This document shows, one piece after another, positions 1-12,966 of a stretch of 64,000 nt of DNA. How positions within the stretch are numbered: position 1 is the first letter of the stretch; every line of letters begins with the position of its first letter. Source of the DNA: Mimachlamys varia (taxonomy: Eukaryota > Mollusca > Bivalvia > Pectinida > Pectinidae); contig OX392527.1 of NCBI GenBank assembly GCA_947623455.1, forward strand, positions 48,404,401 through 48,468,400, given 5' to 3'. The notes under the pieces were generated by a model. That model was not told where the DNA came from. It saw only the letters and a program-made list of their open reading frames with translations, and ran no database searches. Position numbers and translations under genes: made by a program.

Positions 1-252
1 ATAAACTATATTGGAAATACACGCAGCGCTCAAGGTTTGAAATCGGATTCAGAAAAGGTAAAAGCCATACAGGAAATGCCTGAACCGGAGGACAAGGCAG
101 GGTTGATGGGGTTTATGGGTATGGTTCAAAATGTTGCAAAGTTTATACCCAACATGGCTGAAGTCAGTGCGCCACTTCGTCAACTTCTGGAAAATGATGT
201 TTGCTGGACCACAAGAAAACATCTATCAACGTCTGATAGATCTTGTAAGTGA
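1..252 (+). pseudogene. Ty3/Gypsy reverse transcriptase C-terminal remnant
   Basis: The translated stretch contains 'KVKAIQEMPEPEDKAGL' and 'GFMGMVQNVAKFIPNMAEV', the typical end of a Gypsy RT leading into the RNase H region. The RT core lies left of the window. From about 205 a second frame begins that resembles the start of the RNase H segment, but it runs straight into the integrase zinc-finger region at about 280, so most of RNase H is deleted. Decayed copy; no function expected. Confidence 0.75.
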
Positions 253-1374
253 GACACCCGTACTTAAGTTTTATGACAAATGAAAAGTGTAGGCAAAGGG
301 CTAGCGATGTTATATTTTGGCTCAAAATGTCAAAAGATATATCTGATGTAGTATCGCGCTGTGCTATTTGTCAAGAAAACAGAATAAGCAAGCCGAAAGA
401 ACCACTCATATCACAAGAAGTTTCGTCGAGACCATGGTCAAAAGTAGGTGGTGATCTTTGTCAGATAAATGGTGATCATTTCCTGGTACTAGTAGATTAT
501 TATTCAGAATTCTTTGAAGTGTCAAAGTTGACGAATACCAGGAGTAAAAAGGCTATAACCAACTGCAGATCTCAGTTTGCACGCCATGGAATTCCAGATC
601 TAATGATTAGTGACAATGGTCCACAATTTTATTGTCAGGAATTTCGGAAATTTACAAAGGAGTTTGGGTTCGAACACAGAACTTCAAGTCCCATGTTTCC
701 ACAATCGAATAAAATGGCCGAGAAGGCAGTACAAACTGTCAAACAGTTACTGAAAAAAAAGCTAAACAAGATGGACGAGATCCATACCTGGCCTTATTGG
801 TCACAGGAATACACCGCGAGACTCCAACCTAGGATCACCAGCGCAACGACTCATGGGTCGCAGAACCAAAACTAGGTTACCTACATCAGAAACATTTTTG
901 AAACCAGAACTAGTTGTAAATGTGAAGGAAAATCTGGAGAGTAAAAGATTACTTCAGAAACAATATCATGACACTAGAACAAGGGAAGTAACTCCATTTC
1001 AAAACGGACAAAATGTCAGAGTCCGAATCAAACCTGGTATTTCACCCTGGATACCTGGACGCGTAGTCGCGAAAGACTCAGCACCGCGCTCATACATAGT
1101 GAAATCACAAGGCAGGACTTATCGACGAAACTCAAATCACATTCTTCAGTCGAAAGAACATTTTACCGAAGAACAGCTTGATGTCAATCCTCAATACATT
1201 GAAAACCAACTAGACATTCCAAATACTAGTGAAATACAACCCGAGTTGTATCGTGAGAGCATTGACATTCCACAAAACCTTAACCAGGAATCTGCAAAGC
1301 CAGAAGTCCCTGCCAGAACATCTAGTGGGCGTTTAGTTAAAAAGCCTGAGTACTTGAATGACTATGTTCCTTAA
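249..1374 (+). pseudogene. Ty3/Gypsy integrase, frameshifted
   Basis: Residues read in order: the end of an H2C2-type zinc finger ('CAICQEN'), the DDE core with 'VDYYSEFFEV', the second catalytic Asp in 'SDNGPQF', and the Glu in 'NKMAEKAVQ'. The core frame ends at 875. The C-terminal part continues in another frame ('QRLMGRRTKTRLP', basic, then a Pro-rich tail ending at 1374), which indicates an indel near 800-850. This is the K02A2.6-like Gypsy class common in invertebrates. The preceding RNase H is missing, so the copy is dead. Confidence 0.85.
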
Positions 1375-2759
1375 CTACAGGTTATAATTCTGCGGGAATC
1401 CAGTGAACTGCTTATTTTTCAAGTTAAGTTCTCAAGTTAAAGAGGCATCACGGTAAAACTATATTTTTTTATGCTTATTTTGAATTATTGTATATATGAA
1501 TTAAATGTATACTCTTGTGGAAAATTAATGGGCGATTTACGCTGAAATATGTTCTCAAAAATTTAAATTAATAATTAAAAAAGGGAATCACTATTCGTTG
1601 ATCAACGATTTGGACCAATTTTTTTTGCATCACATATGATAACGCATGCGCATAACAAGCTACATCGGTAAACAAAAAATGGCGATCCGCGTGACCTACA
1701 TGTAACTACCAAGCGAAAAGTGGCCGAATGGTCAAATTTTAACGTAAGGACTATATTACGGAAGCATAATGAGGGATGTGAAGTATTCAAGGGAGAGTCA
1801 AACAGCCCAATTGTTTGCATTGTTACAGTTTTCTTCTGGATAGCCGGTGACACAGTTTTTTATTTGGTTTTGGGGCCTCCCAAGGGATAACTCTTTCATT
1901 CCTCTGTTACATGAAATGCGTGTGTAAAACTTGAAAGCGTGTATTGTAATATTCCCTTTATATTTAATATTCCAGTCAAACGGCATTATTGAATTATATT
2001 GCTGAAGAGAAAGACCTTTTCACATACAAGAAAAACCGTATGGGGGGGGGGGGGGGGGGGTACGTTGTAAAACGCCGGTATCCCGGGTGATTGAGTTTAA
2101 TGTATACGGATTCAATTTGGACAAAATTAATAAATTTATGACATCATGTGCGGATAAAAAAATCTTGTCATACCTAATCTATAAAATACGGATTGTACAA
2201 ATATCATCGGGTTTGGACCCCGGTATTAAATTTGATATAAACCAAAATATATGTATTATATAAGTGAAATCATTAATTCGTAAAAAAAAAATCATATATA
2301 TGTATGTCCCATGTCTGCAGTTGTGTTGAAAATGTTAACGAACCTTTAAATTTACATAAAAAAGTAAAGAATCATAACATTTATAAATGGATTAAGTATT
2401 GGACAATTATCTTCTCGACTAGTTCCAAATTTGAGATATATATTATACATGTATTCTACATGTTTAGTGCGTGGTGCGTCATATGAGTGCACGGACTTCC
2501 GTGATACATATATAAGTGTAAGTGTTAAAGTATGTTGACGCTGAAATTTGGATAGATTTTAAATGGTTATATAGATAGTCTGAAAAAAAATCTTCAATAC
2601 GTCGAGTTGTATAAAAAAATTCGGAATCATTTCATTTTATTTTTTTACTTTTCAATGCATGCACATCTTTTGTGAAATGGTTCTAAATGAGGATTCGTGA
2701 AGATAACTTTTTACAGAAATTAAGGTTTGCCCTATGGTTGCCATCGTCGGAAACCCACA
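1375..2759. other. Non-coding, no gene seen
   Basis: AT-rich sequence after the Gypsy remnant. It holds a purine run at 1576-1586 that could be a decayed polypurine tract, and a G homopolymer of about 20 bases at 2041-2060. No splice-flanked open frame with recognisable protein was found. Confidence 0.5.
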
Positions 2760-2884
2760 TGACACTGTTAAACGTACAATGTAAGAGTGCAGTGTAGCTT
2801 TTATGACCATTGAGGGGGCATTTTTATCGAAAATTGATCTTAACCCCCAAAATGTGTAAAATTACTCTAAACATCCTATTATAG

Positions 2885-2922
2885 GTCCAAAACTAGCTGT
2901 AACAAATTCTCAGGTCCCTGTG
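2885..2922. repeat. Single arm of a palindromic repeat also present at 47868-48011
   Basis: The segment beginning 'GTCCAAAACTAGCTGTAACA' and running through 'TTCTCAGGTCCCTGTG' is almost identical to the right arm of the inverted-repeat element near 48.0 kb. No matching left arm is evident here, so this is a partial or rearranged copy. It shows that the element is a dispersed family. Confidence 0.75.
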
Positions 2923-3516
2923 ATTTGCATCGGTTTCAGTCAGGTACTGATGTCGATAAATGATGCACAGATGTCGACATAAATTTATTCATATGCATAT
3001 CGTGTGTAATTAACGTCTGATTATTAATGTGAATGTGATTCAATAAATTTATACACGGACTTTGTGTCTGGTTCATCATCGGACCTGTACATTACGTATC
3101 CCCTCCCTATGGGCCCCTCGTCGACTTGCGCGACAAAATAGTCACGTGATTGACGCGTGATCAGCGCTATTTTTATCGGGCTTTCCCAAGGAATGCAATT
3201 TTGCAAGTGGCTAATAAACACATTTTGAGTGCGCTTTGAATATTGAAATATCAGGAAAATGTATCTGGTAGTGCAGACAGCATGTACATTCAAGAACTTC
3301 ATTGTAGACTTCCCCGGGATGCCCCTTTAATGTTGAAAATATAAAGACTTGTTTATAATGAACTGTGTCAATTTAAAAAAAAAAAAATAACTTAGTATTT
3401 TTTCTCATTTCAGATGTTTGATTGCAAATTACAAATATTTCAATAATAAAATTTATAATATTATATTTGATTCATTAATTAATAATAGTCTGAATAATAG
3501 CATATTATCGATATCT

Positions 3517-3800
3517 AAAAAAAGGGAGATGTTATGATATAGCACTCTGTCCATCCAGTGCATGGTAATTAGTATGACCTATAGCATATATGGAGCCTCA
3601 CTTTGAATAAAGACAGTTTTCACAGTCCGCCATATTCGAGTGCTCATTACACTTGGTAACGAGTATGGGTCCTGATGGGTATATATAAAGGGCATGACCT
3701 GAAAAACCGGTTTTCCAAGTACATTCAGGGCTCCGCGCACTCGGCAAACGCTATAAAGAATCAAACGCACTCACATGAAGACTTTGAACCACAATACTGC
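3517..3800 (+). repeat. Possible Gypsy 3' LTR with polypurine tract and TATA box
   Basis: A purine run (AAAAAAAGGGAGA, 3517-3529) is directly followed by TGTTATGATATAG, the arrangement expected at the polypurine tract/3' LTR border of a Gypsy element. TATATAAA at 3682-3689 would fit the LTR promoter. The right end is not defined and no second LTR is in the window. It lies about 2.1 kb past the integrase remnant, so it may belong to that element (with later insertions) or be a solo LTR. Confidence 0.35.
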
Positions 3801-4974
3801 CATGCTCGTTGTTACTAATAACACATTCTTGAAATTGCGTATCCGAAATAAAAGGTATATCACTGAAAATATTTCCATAAATCCAATAGATATCGCCGGT
3901 CTTTTACGTGCATATAATCGCCTCCACGTACAAACTCTTAGTCTTGGTCTTGTAGACGATTGACAAGCAAACACGTGTAAAACACGGCACACCCAGGTGT
4001 CTTAATAGAGAGGTTTCACTGTATGAGAAAAATGATTGGTTCTAGTCTCAAACAAATTTATTACCTGTATTCAATATCTGCTTCCAAAGGTCATATCAGT
4101 ATATTTACATTGCTTCGCATCTTCTTTTTTAATGACACAATTCTAAGAGGCTGCTGCCACCATACGCCTATAACACCCAGTGCCTCAGGATATAACAACA
4201 TTTGCTACTGTGACGTCATCAATATCTATTGTCACCAATTTTATTGTTGTTTACACTTGATTTGCTGTTAAAAATAACTAAATAAACCACACATATTGTA
4301 TCAAAATGTAAATATAAGTATTGAACGTTTCAGCAAATGTTTCGCGAGCATTCGAAAATAAATATGTTACCTTTATCAAGCTGGGATAGAAAAGGACAAG
4401 GGTCCCGACCCTTAGCCACTGAAAATGACTCACCAAGTCTCGGTGGAAAAATAAGGTAAAGTCATCTCTCAAAAACCACAGACATTTTGCCAAATTGCAC
4501 TGTAATACTTATGACTTTGTGATGGCTCCCCACTCTTAGTCCACCCCCAAAACATCAGATTTCCGTAGGCATAGTACTTGCTTATTTAATAACCTTTAAT
4601 CCCCACTGCTTTGTGTGGTGAATTCGTGTTATAGATGGCCAATTGATGTTCATTTAAGGACGTGTCAAGTTTTTGTCTCTGTTGTTATGTTGTCTATCTA
4701 TTATAATGTCATCCTTTTTTATCTACACCCTTTCTATGCATGACACAGCTTTGCACAAGTGTAATGATATTTCGATAAACATATTACAAATAAGATTAGT
4801 GGCGGTGTTGTGTGCAAGTAATAATTGTATATGAACAAGTAATGGATCATATTTCTGCCCGCATATACTTGTTGCCTTTTAAATTTGTGATCATTCAGGT
4901 TGTTACTCACTATTAATAATAGTCATAATAAAAATAATACGAGAACGCAGTTCACACATTATTATCCGTGGTTA
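3801..4974. other. Non-coding, no gene seen
   Basis: No recognisable coding exon or clear repeat structure. Open frames here are short and lack any family signature. Confidence 0.4.
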
Positions 4975-5225
4975 TATGGCCTAAGCAACCAGTCAATACC
5001 GTTCTCAACTCCCTGAGGGAGCATACAACCGGTGCTGCCATTTCGGCGTTTACAGCTAGCATTCTACAATTTCTAGCACTACCAAACCACGTACTCATTC
5101 ACAGCTGAGTAGACTGAAACAAGCAGATTAAAGTATACATCATAAGTGCCGTGTCCAGGACTCGAACTCACAACCTTTCGATCACGAGCCCGGCGTTCTA
5201 CCAATAGACCAACGTGCCTCCATCT
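4975..5225 (-). mobile_element. tRNA-derived SINE-like element
   Basis: Read on the minus strand from about 5222, the sequence starts like a tRNA gene: a degenerate A box (TGGTCTATTGGTAGAA) and a good B box (GTTCGAGTCC, near 5160) at tRNA-like spacing. It then runs into a non-tRNA body toward about 4975. These are internal RNA polymerase III promoter elements. The acceptor and anticodon stems do not pair convincingly, so this reads as a tRNA-headed SINE and not a working tRNA. Such SINEs are common in molluscs; the family name is not assigned. Confidence 0.6.
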
Positions 5226-6680
5226 GATTTTAGTCTGGTATGGTATATTTTGGCATTTTCCCCCAGAATGGTATAAAGAAGGAGGGAACAGACCCGTATT
5301 CTTGAAGTATGATAAAGAGGCATGCTAACTAATATCAGTATTTTTGATTATAAAACAATGAATGCAATTGTATTTTTTTACTAAATTTCTTTATTCATTC
5401 ACTTTTTATCGAACAGAAATACGTGATATTACTTCCAATAAACACTCTTAAAGACATAATAACATCACAAATATATGCACCATATACAGCAAATGTATCA
5501 AAATACAATTTTCATACACACGTAACAAGCATACTACATCAAAAATTGCCCACATATGTACAATTTCTCTAATAAACTAATTATTTCCATAAAAGAACCC
5601 ACCACACATAGCATACAGACCCAATTGTCAACTCTATACCATCCTATACCTATACACTTTATGGTTACCGGTCTACCCCAAATGTATATACTTTGTATAA
5701 ACAGCATATATACACGAGCAATGCATTTTCAATACCCAAAGTTCCCCAGACGTACTTAATATCTTACAAATTCACCTAACACAACTATTAGAAATGTAGG
5801 AAGTTGGACATAAATTACACTATTACTAAATTTAAAAGGTGCAGTATATGTGTGTGTTACGTTCTCTAAAGATAGAGGGTGGCAGACTCTGGATTCCAAC
5901 TCCTTTGGTCCCTATGAACAATGAAGAGTCCTAGGAGAACGAAACAGCTGCATGATGCAGTTTAATTCATATTGTCGACATACTGTGTCTATTACTAAAT
6001 TTAAAATGTGCAGCATATGTGTGTGTTATGTTATCACACATGTGATTGTATCAATATAATTGAGTAATCGATTAGGCATGACATACATGACCTACACTGC
6101 ACCATACTTCTGTTTCGTCTTTTTAGGACTTACAAATGGGTATAGGGACCAAACAAGTGGAAATCTTAACGGGAGGTGCATATACTATTATTATTTCAAA
6201 AACGTTAAATTTCAAATTAATAGCGAGTTAAGTGTATCTGTTATGAACCATTACACTTCTCATAAGAGTATATCGTAACGTTCAACAGAAGAGTATACCA
6301 CCTTGTATCATGAAAGATGAACACAAGACACACACATGTGATTGTACCTATATAATATAGCAAATAATACAACATTCCAATATGAACTCATAATTCTCTG
6401 CAATTCAATCATAGTTGAGATATATTCTCTACCCAGCATTCTCAACAAATACTGCATACACTCCATATGCATATTTTATTAATTGAAACAAGTAATGCGG
6501 AAAGTCATGTGTTGTTGTTTCGAAGAAATATAGAACTAAAACTGTAAACCTATGACTAACTAATACCCCAGCTTCCCATCATAAGTAGATGTGTCAGTGT
6601 GACACACAACCCTCAGAACAAGAGATTCCGCCAATCGTCGATTGGTCTTTATGTGATGGATCTTTAAAAAGTAAATTGTA
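5226..6680. repeat. Non-coding with a 45-bp direct repeat
   Basis: 'TATTACTAAATTTAAAA' followed by 'GTGCAG.ATATGTGTGTGTTA' occurs at 5820-5862 and again at 5989-6032. 'CACATGTGATTGTA' recurs at about 6037 and 6331. No gene is supported in the interval. Confidence 0.5.
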
Positions 6681-6689
6681 CAAGGAGGG

Positions 6690-6960
6690 TCCTAGGGAAC
6701 CATACATATAAAACTTGAGAAAGATCCATCCAGGTGTCTAGAATTAGCAAATCAAAGATGGCTGCATATTGTTCTTCGAATCAGCCCGAAAGGGGCACAA
6801 TGCAACAGTATAGGCACCAACGGCACCCTACATATGAAATTTGTGAAAGAGCCATCAATTAATTGTCAAGAAATAGTGATTACAAACTTCCCGCCATAAT
6901 CCAAGATGACCCCTGTTGTGTTTCGGTTTTTTACAGAAAGTGGCACAACTTTAATATCTT
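6690..6960. repeat. Diverged copies of the 'CAAAGATGG' tandem family
   Basis: Words such as 'CATATGAAATTTG', 'AAAGATCCATC', 'TCAAGAAATAGTGAT' and 'CCAAGATG' occur in the same order as in the large array at 26.9-27.8 kb. Roughly two units are visible, more diverged than that array. Confidence 0.55.
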
Positions 6961-9540
6961 TTGTCGAAACATAACAAATTGCAGAGGGCACAACTACATG
7001 ATCATAGGGATGCAATATGCCAATTTTATGAAATATTGCTTCAATACTCTACTAGATACAGTCGCCATTATTTCGACAATTAGGGGAATAACTCCAACAG
7101 ATATTGTCGAAGTTTTAAGAACAGCGAAAGGTCACAGCTTGATATCATAAAGACGTAGTATGTCTAGTTTGAGAAATATTACCTCAGTACTTTATCCGAT
7201 ATACTTGACACACTATCTCAACAGAATATCTACAAATGGACTTATCTCTAAGAAATGTTGTCAATATTTCACGGAAAGCAAAAATTAAAATGACAAAACA
7301 GGTTTCTCTAAAAATCTAACTGTTGATCTTGCATTGTTAGCAAGAAACAGTCAGTCAAATTTCTTTCAGCTTATATTGAAGGTTTTAAGGTAAGCTGTTC
7401 TATATGGCGGTGATTTGGATCTAGATCCTGTGTTTTTGTTACCTCCAAGCTGCTCCAGCCTTAATTGCTCATCAAAGATATATATGACATATTTAATTAT
7501 CAAAGTCATGTATATGTAACAGGTGAATTATTATAATAGCTAAGTGTCATTTACCACATGTTCCGTCATTGGTTTGTAACAAAATAATGTAAAAAAGAGA
7601 AAGTTTTTCCGGAGTACTCTGTTTTTTTATGGTGACAGCTTCGCTACAGAAATGCCATATAATAGGAGAGCAATTAATATCATAAAGACCATTTTGACTG
7701 TTGTCGGTAAATATTCCATTATATATTCATTTCATCGAAGGTTTGGTTAAAAGTTTAGTACCGGTAATGAGATTTCAAGACGAATATCGCAATTCGAAGA
7801 GCATTTGTAAAAAAAAAATGTTCAAAGCTGAATTTAAACATATCCATAATTTCCCAAGAAAAGAACCTACGGCACGGCTTAAGGACGAAATGCGCGTGGT
7901 TTAATTTCAGTTAAAGTTCTATGTCACAATTTGCTCGCTGTTTCCAGGGACAAATATTTTAGGATATCAATAGCTGATCTTTGACCGCTGACACTCTCTC
8001 GCGGTAACCAGGGTCAGATTATGCTGTTGTGCCCTCTTGAATATGTGAACTTTAACATTTGAACTTGTGAACTTGAACCTGTGTCATTAAACTTGAACAT
8101 TGTTTGAGGGCTGGCTATATACTTGTCGGCAACTCGACTTATAGGTTAAATAGCCGTGATCAAATACGCCAAAGAATAAAATACAAATAAAATTAAAATA
8201 TTTTACACTTTTTTATGGCTTTTTGTCTTCTCTTCGATAAATCTGCCACATCCCTTAGATTTTGTAATTGTTATAATTGTTTAATCCTTGATAAATAGCG
8301 AGGTTTTCACCACCGACGTTTTGACCTTTTGTGTGATAGTCAGTTGAGCCCATGTAACATTTTCCAAGTCGTTGAATATTGTGTACAATATGGCGCCAGA
8401 GCAGTCCATTGAGCTTAATGCTGTGAAGTCCTCCATAATTGTATCATAAGATGAATCGGAAGTGATAAGGACGATAAAAATGTTGTCAAACCACCAGATT
8501 GGTCAGGGACATGTCTTGATAAAGTGTACTTTGTACAACCAGGATACTCACATAATTACCATTATCATGATCTTTGCCTGCTGTGTATCCCGAACGGTTT
8601 AATATGATACAAAAACATCTCATATACGTACATGTCATGAGGTTGGATTTGACGGAAGGAAACGGTTTCTTCGCTAATACTCTCCAGTCCCTGTATTGAA
8701 GACAAAAAAAACAAAGTTATAAGTCTTCCATATGCTATCCACGTGCAAAAGCTATTGACAACACTTACTTACTCTCTCTCTCTATACCACTAAAATATGT
8801 CATAGCAAAGTTAAAGGTCCACGATCTCAATCGTTATGCTGATACCTGCCATTTTAAAGATTTAAGAGAAGAAATGCTTTACCGGTACGCGGCTTACACG
8901 TTCTTTTGGTGTAAATCAAAAGATCAAACTATTCCTCTTGTCTGTTCCATCTGGAGGTGAGCTGTCGATATTCCAAGTGTGCAGAGAGTGAAAGTGAGTG
9001 TTACCCATGTATATTGAGGATGATAACATGCAATATTATAAGACTCTTTCATGACCTGGGTGTAAAATATAAATTGATCATAGGTACGTGTACACTGTTT
9101 GTAAACAGTAGCATGTGGTTGAGAGAAGTTAGGGGCGTGTCTTGTGGGTCAAAGGTTAGTAGTCACCTATCGGTGTACAGGTAGTGACAATGTGTAGGTC
9201 TCGTGCGTAGATAATATGCACGTGCTAAAGTAGTTAATAAATGTGACAGATAAGTAATGTATAGACATTCGAGTCTTTGCGGTCATAGCAAACGTTGATT
9301 TATTGATTCAAAAATAAAAAAAAAAGAAAATAAATGAATAATTGAAAGTTAAAATCAATTGTTTCAGGTTAACCCAATTGCTGTGCATTATGGTGGATAT
9401 TTGCGAAAGGAGGTAGAAACGCGATGGTAAGTTTTAATGTAGAGAGATGATTGAATAAAAGTGTTTGACCGAAGAAGGCAACTTTCATGTATACAGTTGT
9501 TGAGTTTTATACGATAAATGTTTTATGTTCGGTTGAACAT
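6961..9540. other. Non-coding, no gene seen
   Basis: I looked on the minus strand here for the missing 3' exon of the galactosyltransferase-like gene and did not find it. No other coding signature stands out. Confidence 0.4.
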
Positions 9541-9554
9541 AGTAAATAAAAACA

Positions 9555-10150
9555 TAAAGGGAAATTCCACCCCAGGGCTTTGCCAAATTTGAATATCCCG
9601 AGGGTGGAATGTCCCTATCGTACTTTTGGTCAAGAAACAGTATTCATGTCTCATATCAACTACCTGTATAAGCTCAAAAACCTTCAACATACTTTTGACT
9701 GGCCACCATTTTGAAAATATCTACTTTTCCTTGAGTTGTTTTGACGAAAACAAATGATATAGCGAGACTAAGCATACCCCATATTTGCAAATGTAGTTTG
9801 CGCAGAAAAAATAATGTCAGCTTTCTAATATACATGGTTAAGACTTTTCTTAACCGCTAAATAAACTATACTCTCGGCAAAGCCTCGGGTTTACCAAATT
9901 TGAAAACCCCTCGGATGGAAGTTCCTTATCTTACACCCCTGGTCACGAAAGAGTATTTTTCTCTCATTTCAACTACCTGAATAAGCTCAAATACCATGAA
10001 AATACTTTGATTGGCCACCATTTTGAAAATATCAACTTTTCCATTGAACTTTTTGACGAAAACAAATGATACAGCGAGATTAAGAATACCCCATATTTGC
10101 AAACATTGTTTGCGCAGAAAAAAAATAATCTCAGCTTTCTAATGTATATG
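9555..10150. repeat. Two-copy direct repeat, about 300 bp per copy
   Basis: Copy 1 (about 9555-9845) and copy 2 (about 9865-10150) share long blocks such as 'GGCCACCATTTTGAAAATAT', 'TTTTGACGAAAACAAATGAT' and 'ATACCCCATATTTGCAAA', interrupted by substitutions and small indels. Old tandem duplication; no coding potential seen. Confidence 0.85.
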
Positions 10151-10223
10151 GTTAAAATATCGTGGAAGGTTTTAATTTCATGACGTTGCCATTTTTTCTT
10201 TTTGGCATATTTGAACGAACTCG

Positions 10224-10258
10224 TGACGTCACGTCATTGTTGCGCCATTGTGACGTCA
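10224..10258. promoter_or_regulatory. Two perfect TGACGTCA (CRE/ATF) palindromes
   Basis: TGACGTCA occurs at 10224-10231 and 10251-10258, 27 bp apart. This is the consensus site for CREB/ATF bZIP factors. It lies downstream of the visible galactosyltransferase-like exons, so a regulatory role is only a possibility. The sites may simply belong to a repeat. Confidence 0.3.
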
Positions 10259-10286
10259 CGCCGTGGCTGTATTGCATGGGTAGGTG

Positions 10287-10420
10287 TATAATACAACCAT
10301 AGCAATCATAGGTGTATTGCCCTAGACAGGCCAGTATTATATACTTAGAAAGGAGAGAAAACCGCAGCGATCATAGGTTAATTGCCCTACACAGGCCAGT
10401 ATTACACACCAAGAAATAAG
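10287..10420. repeat. Two-copy direct repeat, about 70 bp
   Basis: 'ATCATAGGT.TATTGCCCTA' followed by 'ACAGGCCAGTATTA.A' is seen at about 10294-10340 and again at about 10370-10408. Confidence 0.75.
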
Positions 10421-10534
10421 ATAAAATAAGAGTATGATCAATAACTTATATAATTATTAGGTAGGTGTTGTTTAATTACCAATGAACTATATAATAAGTA
10501 GAAAAGTACTGTAAAGCAACTTAATTTTGCGTTA

Positions 10535-10725
10535 AAAATAAAACGACTATTTCCCGGCGATTTAATTTCGCGATACATACGAACATAAATCCTATGTACA
10601 GTACAGAACAGTACTCCTACAGTTGGCATACCTCTGATTAAAACTATTTCGCGGCGATTAATTTTCGCGAATTTATATCAAATGCGAATTACGCGAAAAT
10701 TAATTGCACGCAAAATTAATTTGGT
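10535..10725. repeat. Palindromic repeat rich in TTTCGCG/CGCGAAA
   Basis: Blocks 'GCGATTTAATTTCGCGA', 'GCGATTAATTTTCGCGAA' and 'GCGAAAATTAATTGCACGC' face each other in direct and inverted orientation, suggesting a small hairpin-type element. Ends and target duplication are not resolved. Confidence 0.5.
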
Positions 10726-11420
10726 TTACAGTAGCAGCCAGGTTAAGGATACCTGTCTCAATGTAGGCAAAAACGTTGGAAAATTCCTTAGTAGTTTTTC
10801 ATACAAACAGTTGTCTCCCTTATTGGGACTGTTCATATAAATACGTATGAAAGCTTAGCACAAGGGACCCTGGAAGATACTAAATGTAATTAATCAAACT
10901 ATGATTAATTTCTACACTTATAAAAGTTATTTAAGCTTAAGCAAACATATTGAATGATATCTACAAATGTTTAAAATGTGTAATTGGCGTTGACGTTTAT
11001 TGACGACAACAATTAAATTCCTACTTTCTGAATGTTCTTAAAAGTCTTTTCGGTTAAATCCTTAAAGGAGGGGTGCCAATTTGGGCCTTTCTGCGGGAAG
11101 ATAATTTAAGGTCAGTTGCATATTGTATTATGTTCAAAACCTCTGATTTTGTGTGGGCTCTTAAAAAAATTGGGGATCAAAGTGGGGGAAGTGTAAAATG
11201 AAAATTTTGTTTTTGAAGTTCTCAAGGACTGAAAATGTAGAAAAACTTCTAGTTTGTGTAGTTTCTGTTAAATAAGTAGAAGACTTTAAGATTTAAGTTG
11301 AACAAAAATAAGTAAAAAATCTCATAAAGTAGGTCAAGGTCACATATTGGCACCCCTCCTGACCGAGTTAAATGATATTGATACCAGGAATATTAAATGT
11401 TGAAAGGGAACGATACATAC

Positions 11421-12067
11421 ACTCTTCAAATGTGGTTCATAATTGATAATGTGATTAGGAGGAAAATTTCCCAGCAAGTGACTTAATGGAGAATATCCGT
11501 GGAAGTGAGATCGTGAATTGGAATCGGTACTATCAGTTAGATTCACACCAATAGACTCCATACATGTTCCGAGACCAACGTCCTCCCATGGACTGTCTTG
11601 TTTACATACACCGGTATCCAGGCCGTCTCTAACGAGTCTGCGCAGTGACTCTTTACTTAACACGTAAGTGGCTCCGCCGCTGAGATATCCTTGCTTCATA
11701 TACCGCTGAAAACGACGTCCTAGGTAAATTGGCTTTTTTGGTGAATAAGATGAAAGAACGTGTCGTAAATTTTCCATAATAACATATGCGTCATCGTCTA
11801 CTTTCAGGAACCAATCAGCATCGTCTAAATGATGCTGATACAAATATTTAAATGTTTCCATCGTCTTAGCTGTGAGATAGCTATATCCATCTGGTGTATT
11901 GACACCCACTGTAGGGAAGTCCGTGTTTGTCGTGGAAGTGATGAACAACACTTTGGTACAGCGCCTAGCCCATGTATTCTTCACATGTCTTGCTTTTGAT
12001 TCAAGGTTCTTTCGGCAGGTCAGGATCCAGCAAAGAATACGAACTTTCTGCTTCAAAATACTGGAAA
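11421..12067 (-). CDS. Core 1 beta-1,3-galactosyltransferase-like protein, catalytic exon (exon 3)
   Basis: GT31-family glycosyltransferase of the C1GALT1 type: transfers galactose from UDP-Gal to O-linked GalNAc in the Golgi lumen. The exon begins with 'VRILCWILTCRKNLESKA' and contains 'HVKNTWARRCTKVLF', the metal-binding acidic motif in 'WFLKVDDDAYV', the 'YLGRRF' loop and 'SGGATYVLS', followed by 'CKQDSPWEDVGLG'. Acceptor AG lies at 12068-12069 and joins in frame (phase 1) to exon 2. The proposed donor is GTATGT after 'EPHLKS' at 11421; 11423 is also possible. The C-terminal segment usual in C1GALT1 is not encoded here. Molluscs carry many paralogues, so exact orthology is open. Confidence 0.88.
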
Positions 12068-12492
12068 CTGTGTTGTTTTCTTCAATAAAAATGAGATTTA
12101 TTCGTGATTTCGATCTGTAAACAAAGCTATAACTAACAAGATTATTGTTCGGTTTTACAAATTTTTACAAAACTTTTCTATAAATATGCTGTATATATTG
12201 TGAATTTTACTGTCGATCACTTGTTAGAAGAGTCATGTACTCAAAGTATCATCGATATAGTATAAAATCAGTTATTATTATTTCTTTTCTTTATTATTTC
12301 AAATTCAAAAAAAGAAGATGTCTGTTCAAAACCAGCAAATCATTAATACATATGTTCGCCATGGCATGGAACGCCATGTAAACACAAACAAAAAATGTAA
12401 CGAATAATGACCGAAATCTGCCATGTCAAAATACACTAAGCAATTCCTGACATTATTTTGTCATCTACTACAAAAGCAGTTGGAAAGACTGC

Positions 12493-12584
12493 GACCTTTT
12501 CGAGTTTTGCACAAGCGATTACCATACCTATACTTTTGGACCTTTTCTAGTTTTGCACAAGCGATTACCATACCTATGCTTTTG
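12493..12584. repeat. 46-bp tandem duplication
   Basis: Two adjacent near-identical units, 12493-12538 and 12539-12584, each containing 'GTTTTGCACAAGCGATTACC'. Located in intron 2 of the galactosyltransferase-like gene. Confidence 0.9.
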
Positions 12585-12966
12585 CAGTTAGTGACAACAT
12601 AATGACAAGAAAACGCTCGCAAAATATTACTTGCGTGAGGAACTCAATCATTGTCGCCAATTCAGTAAATGCCATGAAGACACATGGACGATACCGACAC
12701 AAAGCAAGTTTACATGGCAATATATTTACAATGAAATGACACATAGGTTATTTACGTACGTGTGGGTCAAATGAAATGTTAACAATTTTCAATTTGCTTT
12801 TCTGTTGCGTTATGAGGAGATAATATCGGCACCATTTCCGGGATACAACTTTTCACTTGAAAAACAAAATAGCGGCCAACACGAAGTTTGCAATGACGGT
12901 ATCTGTATCTGTAAATACACTTGATGTGCAAAATGTGTCGAGGAACTGTGTGTGTGCGCAGATATA

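Noticed and set aside
2041..2060. Homopolymer runs (G at 2041; C at about 28050, 47461 and 56248)
   Set aside because: Simple sequence; lengths are also prone to assembly error.
5146..5222. Functional tRNA gene on the minus strand
   Set aside because: A and B boxes are present, but the acceptor and anticodon stems do not pair well and the sequence continues into a SINE-like body.
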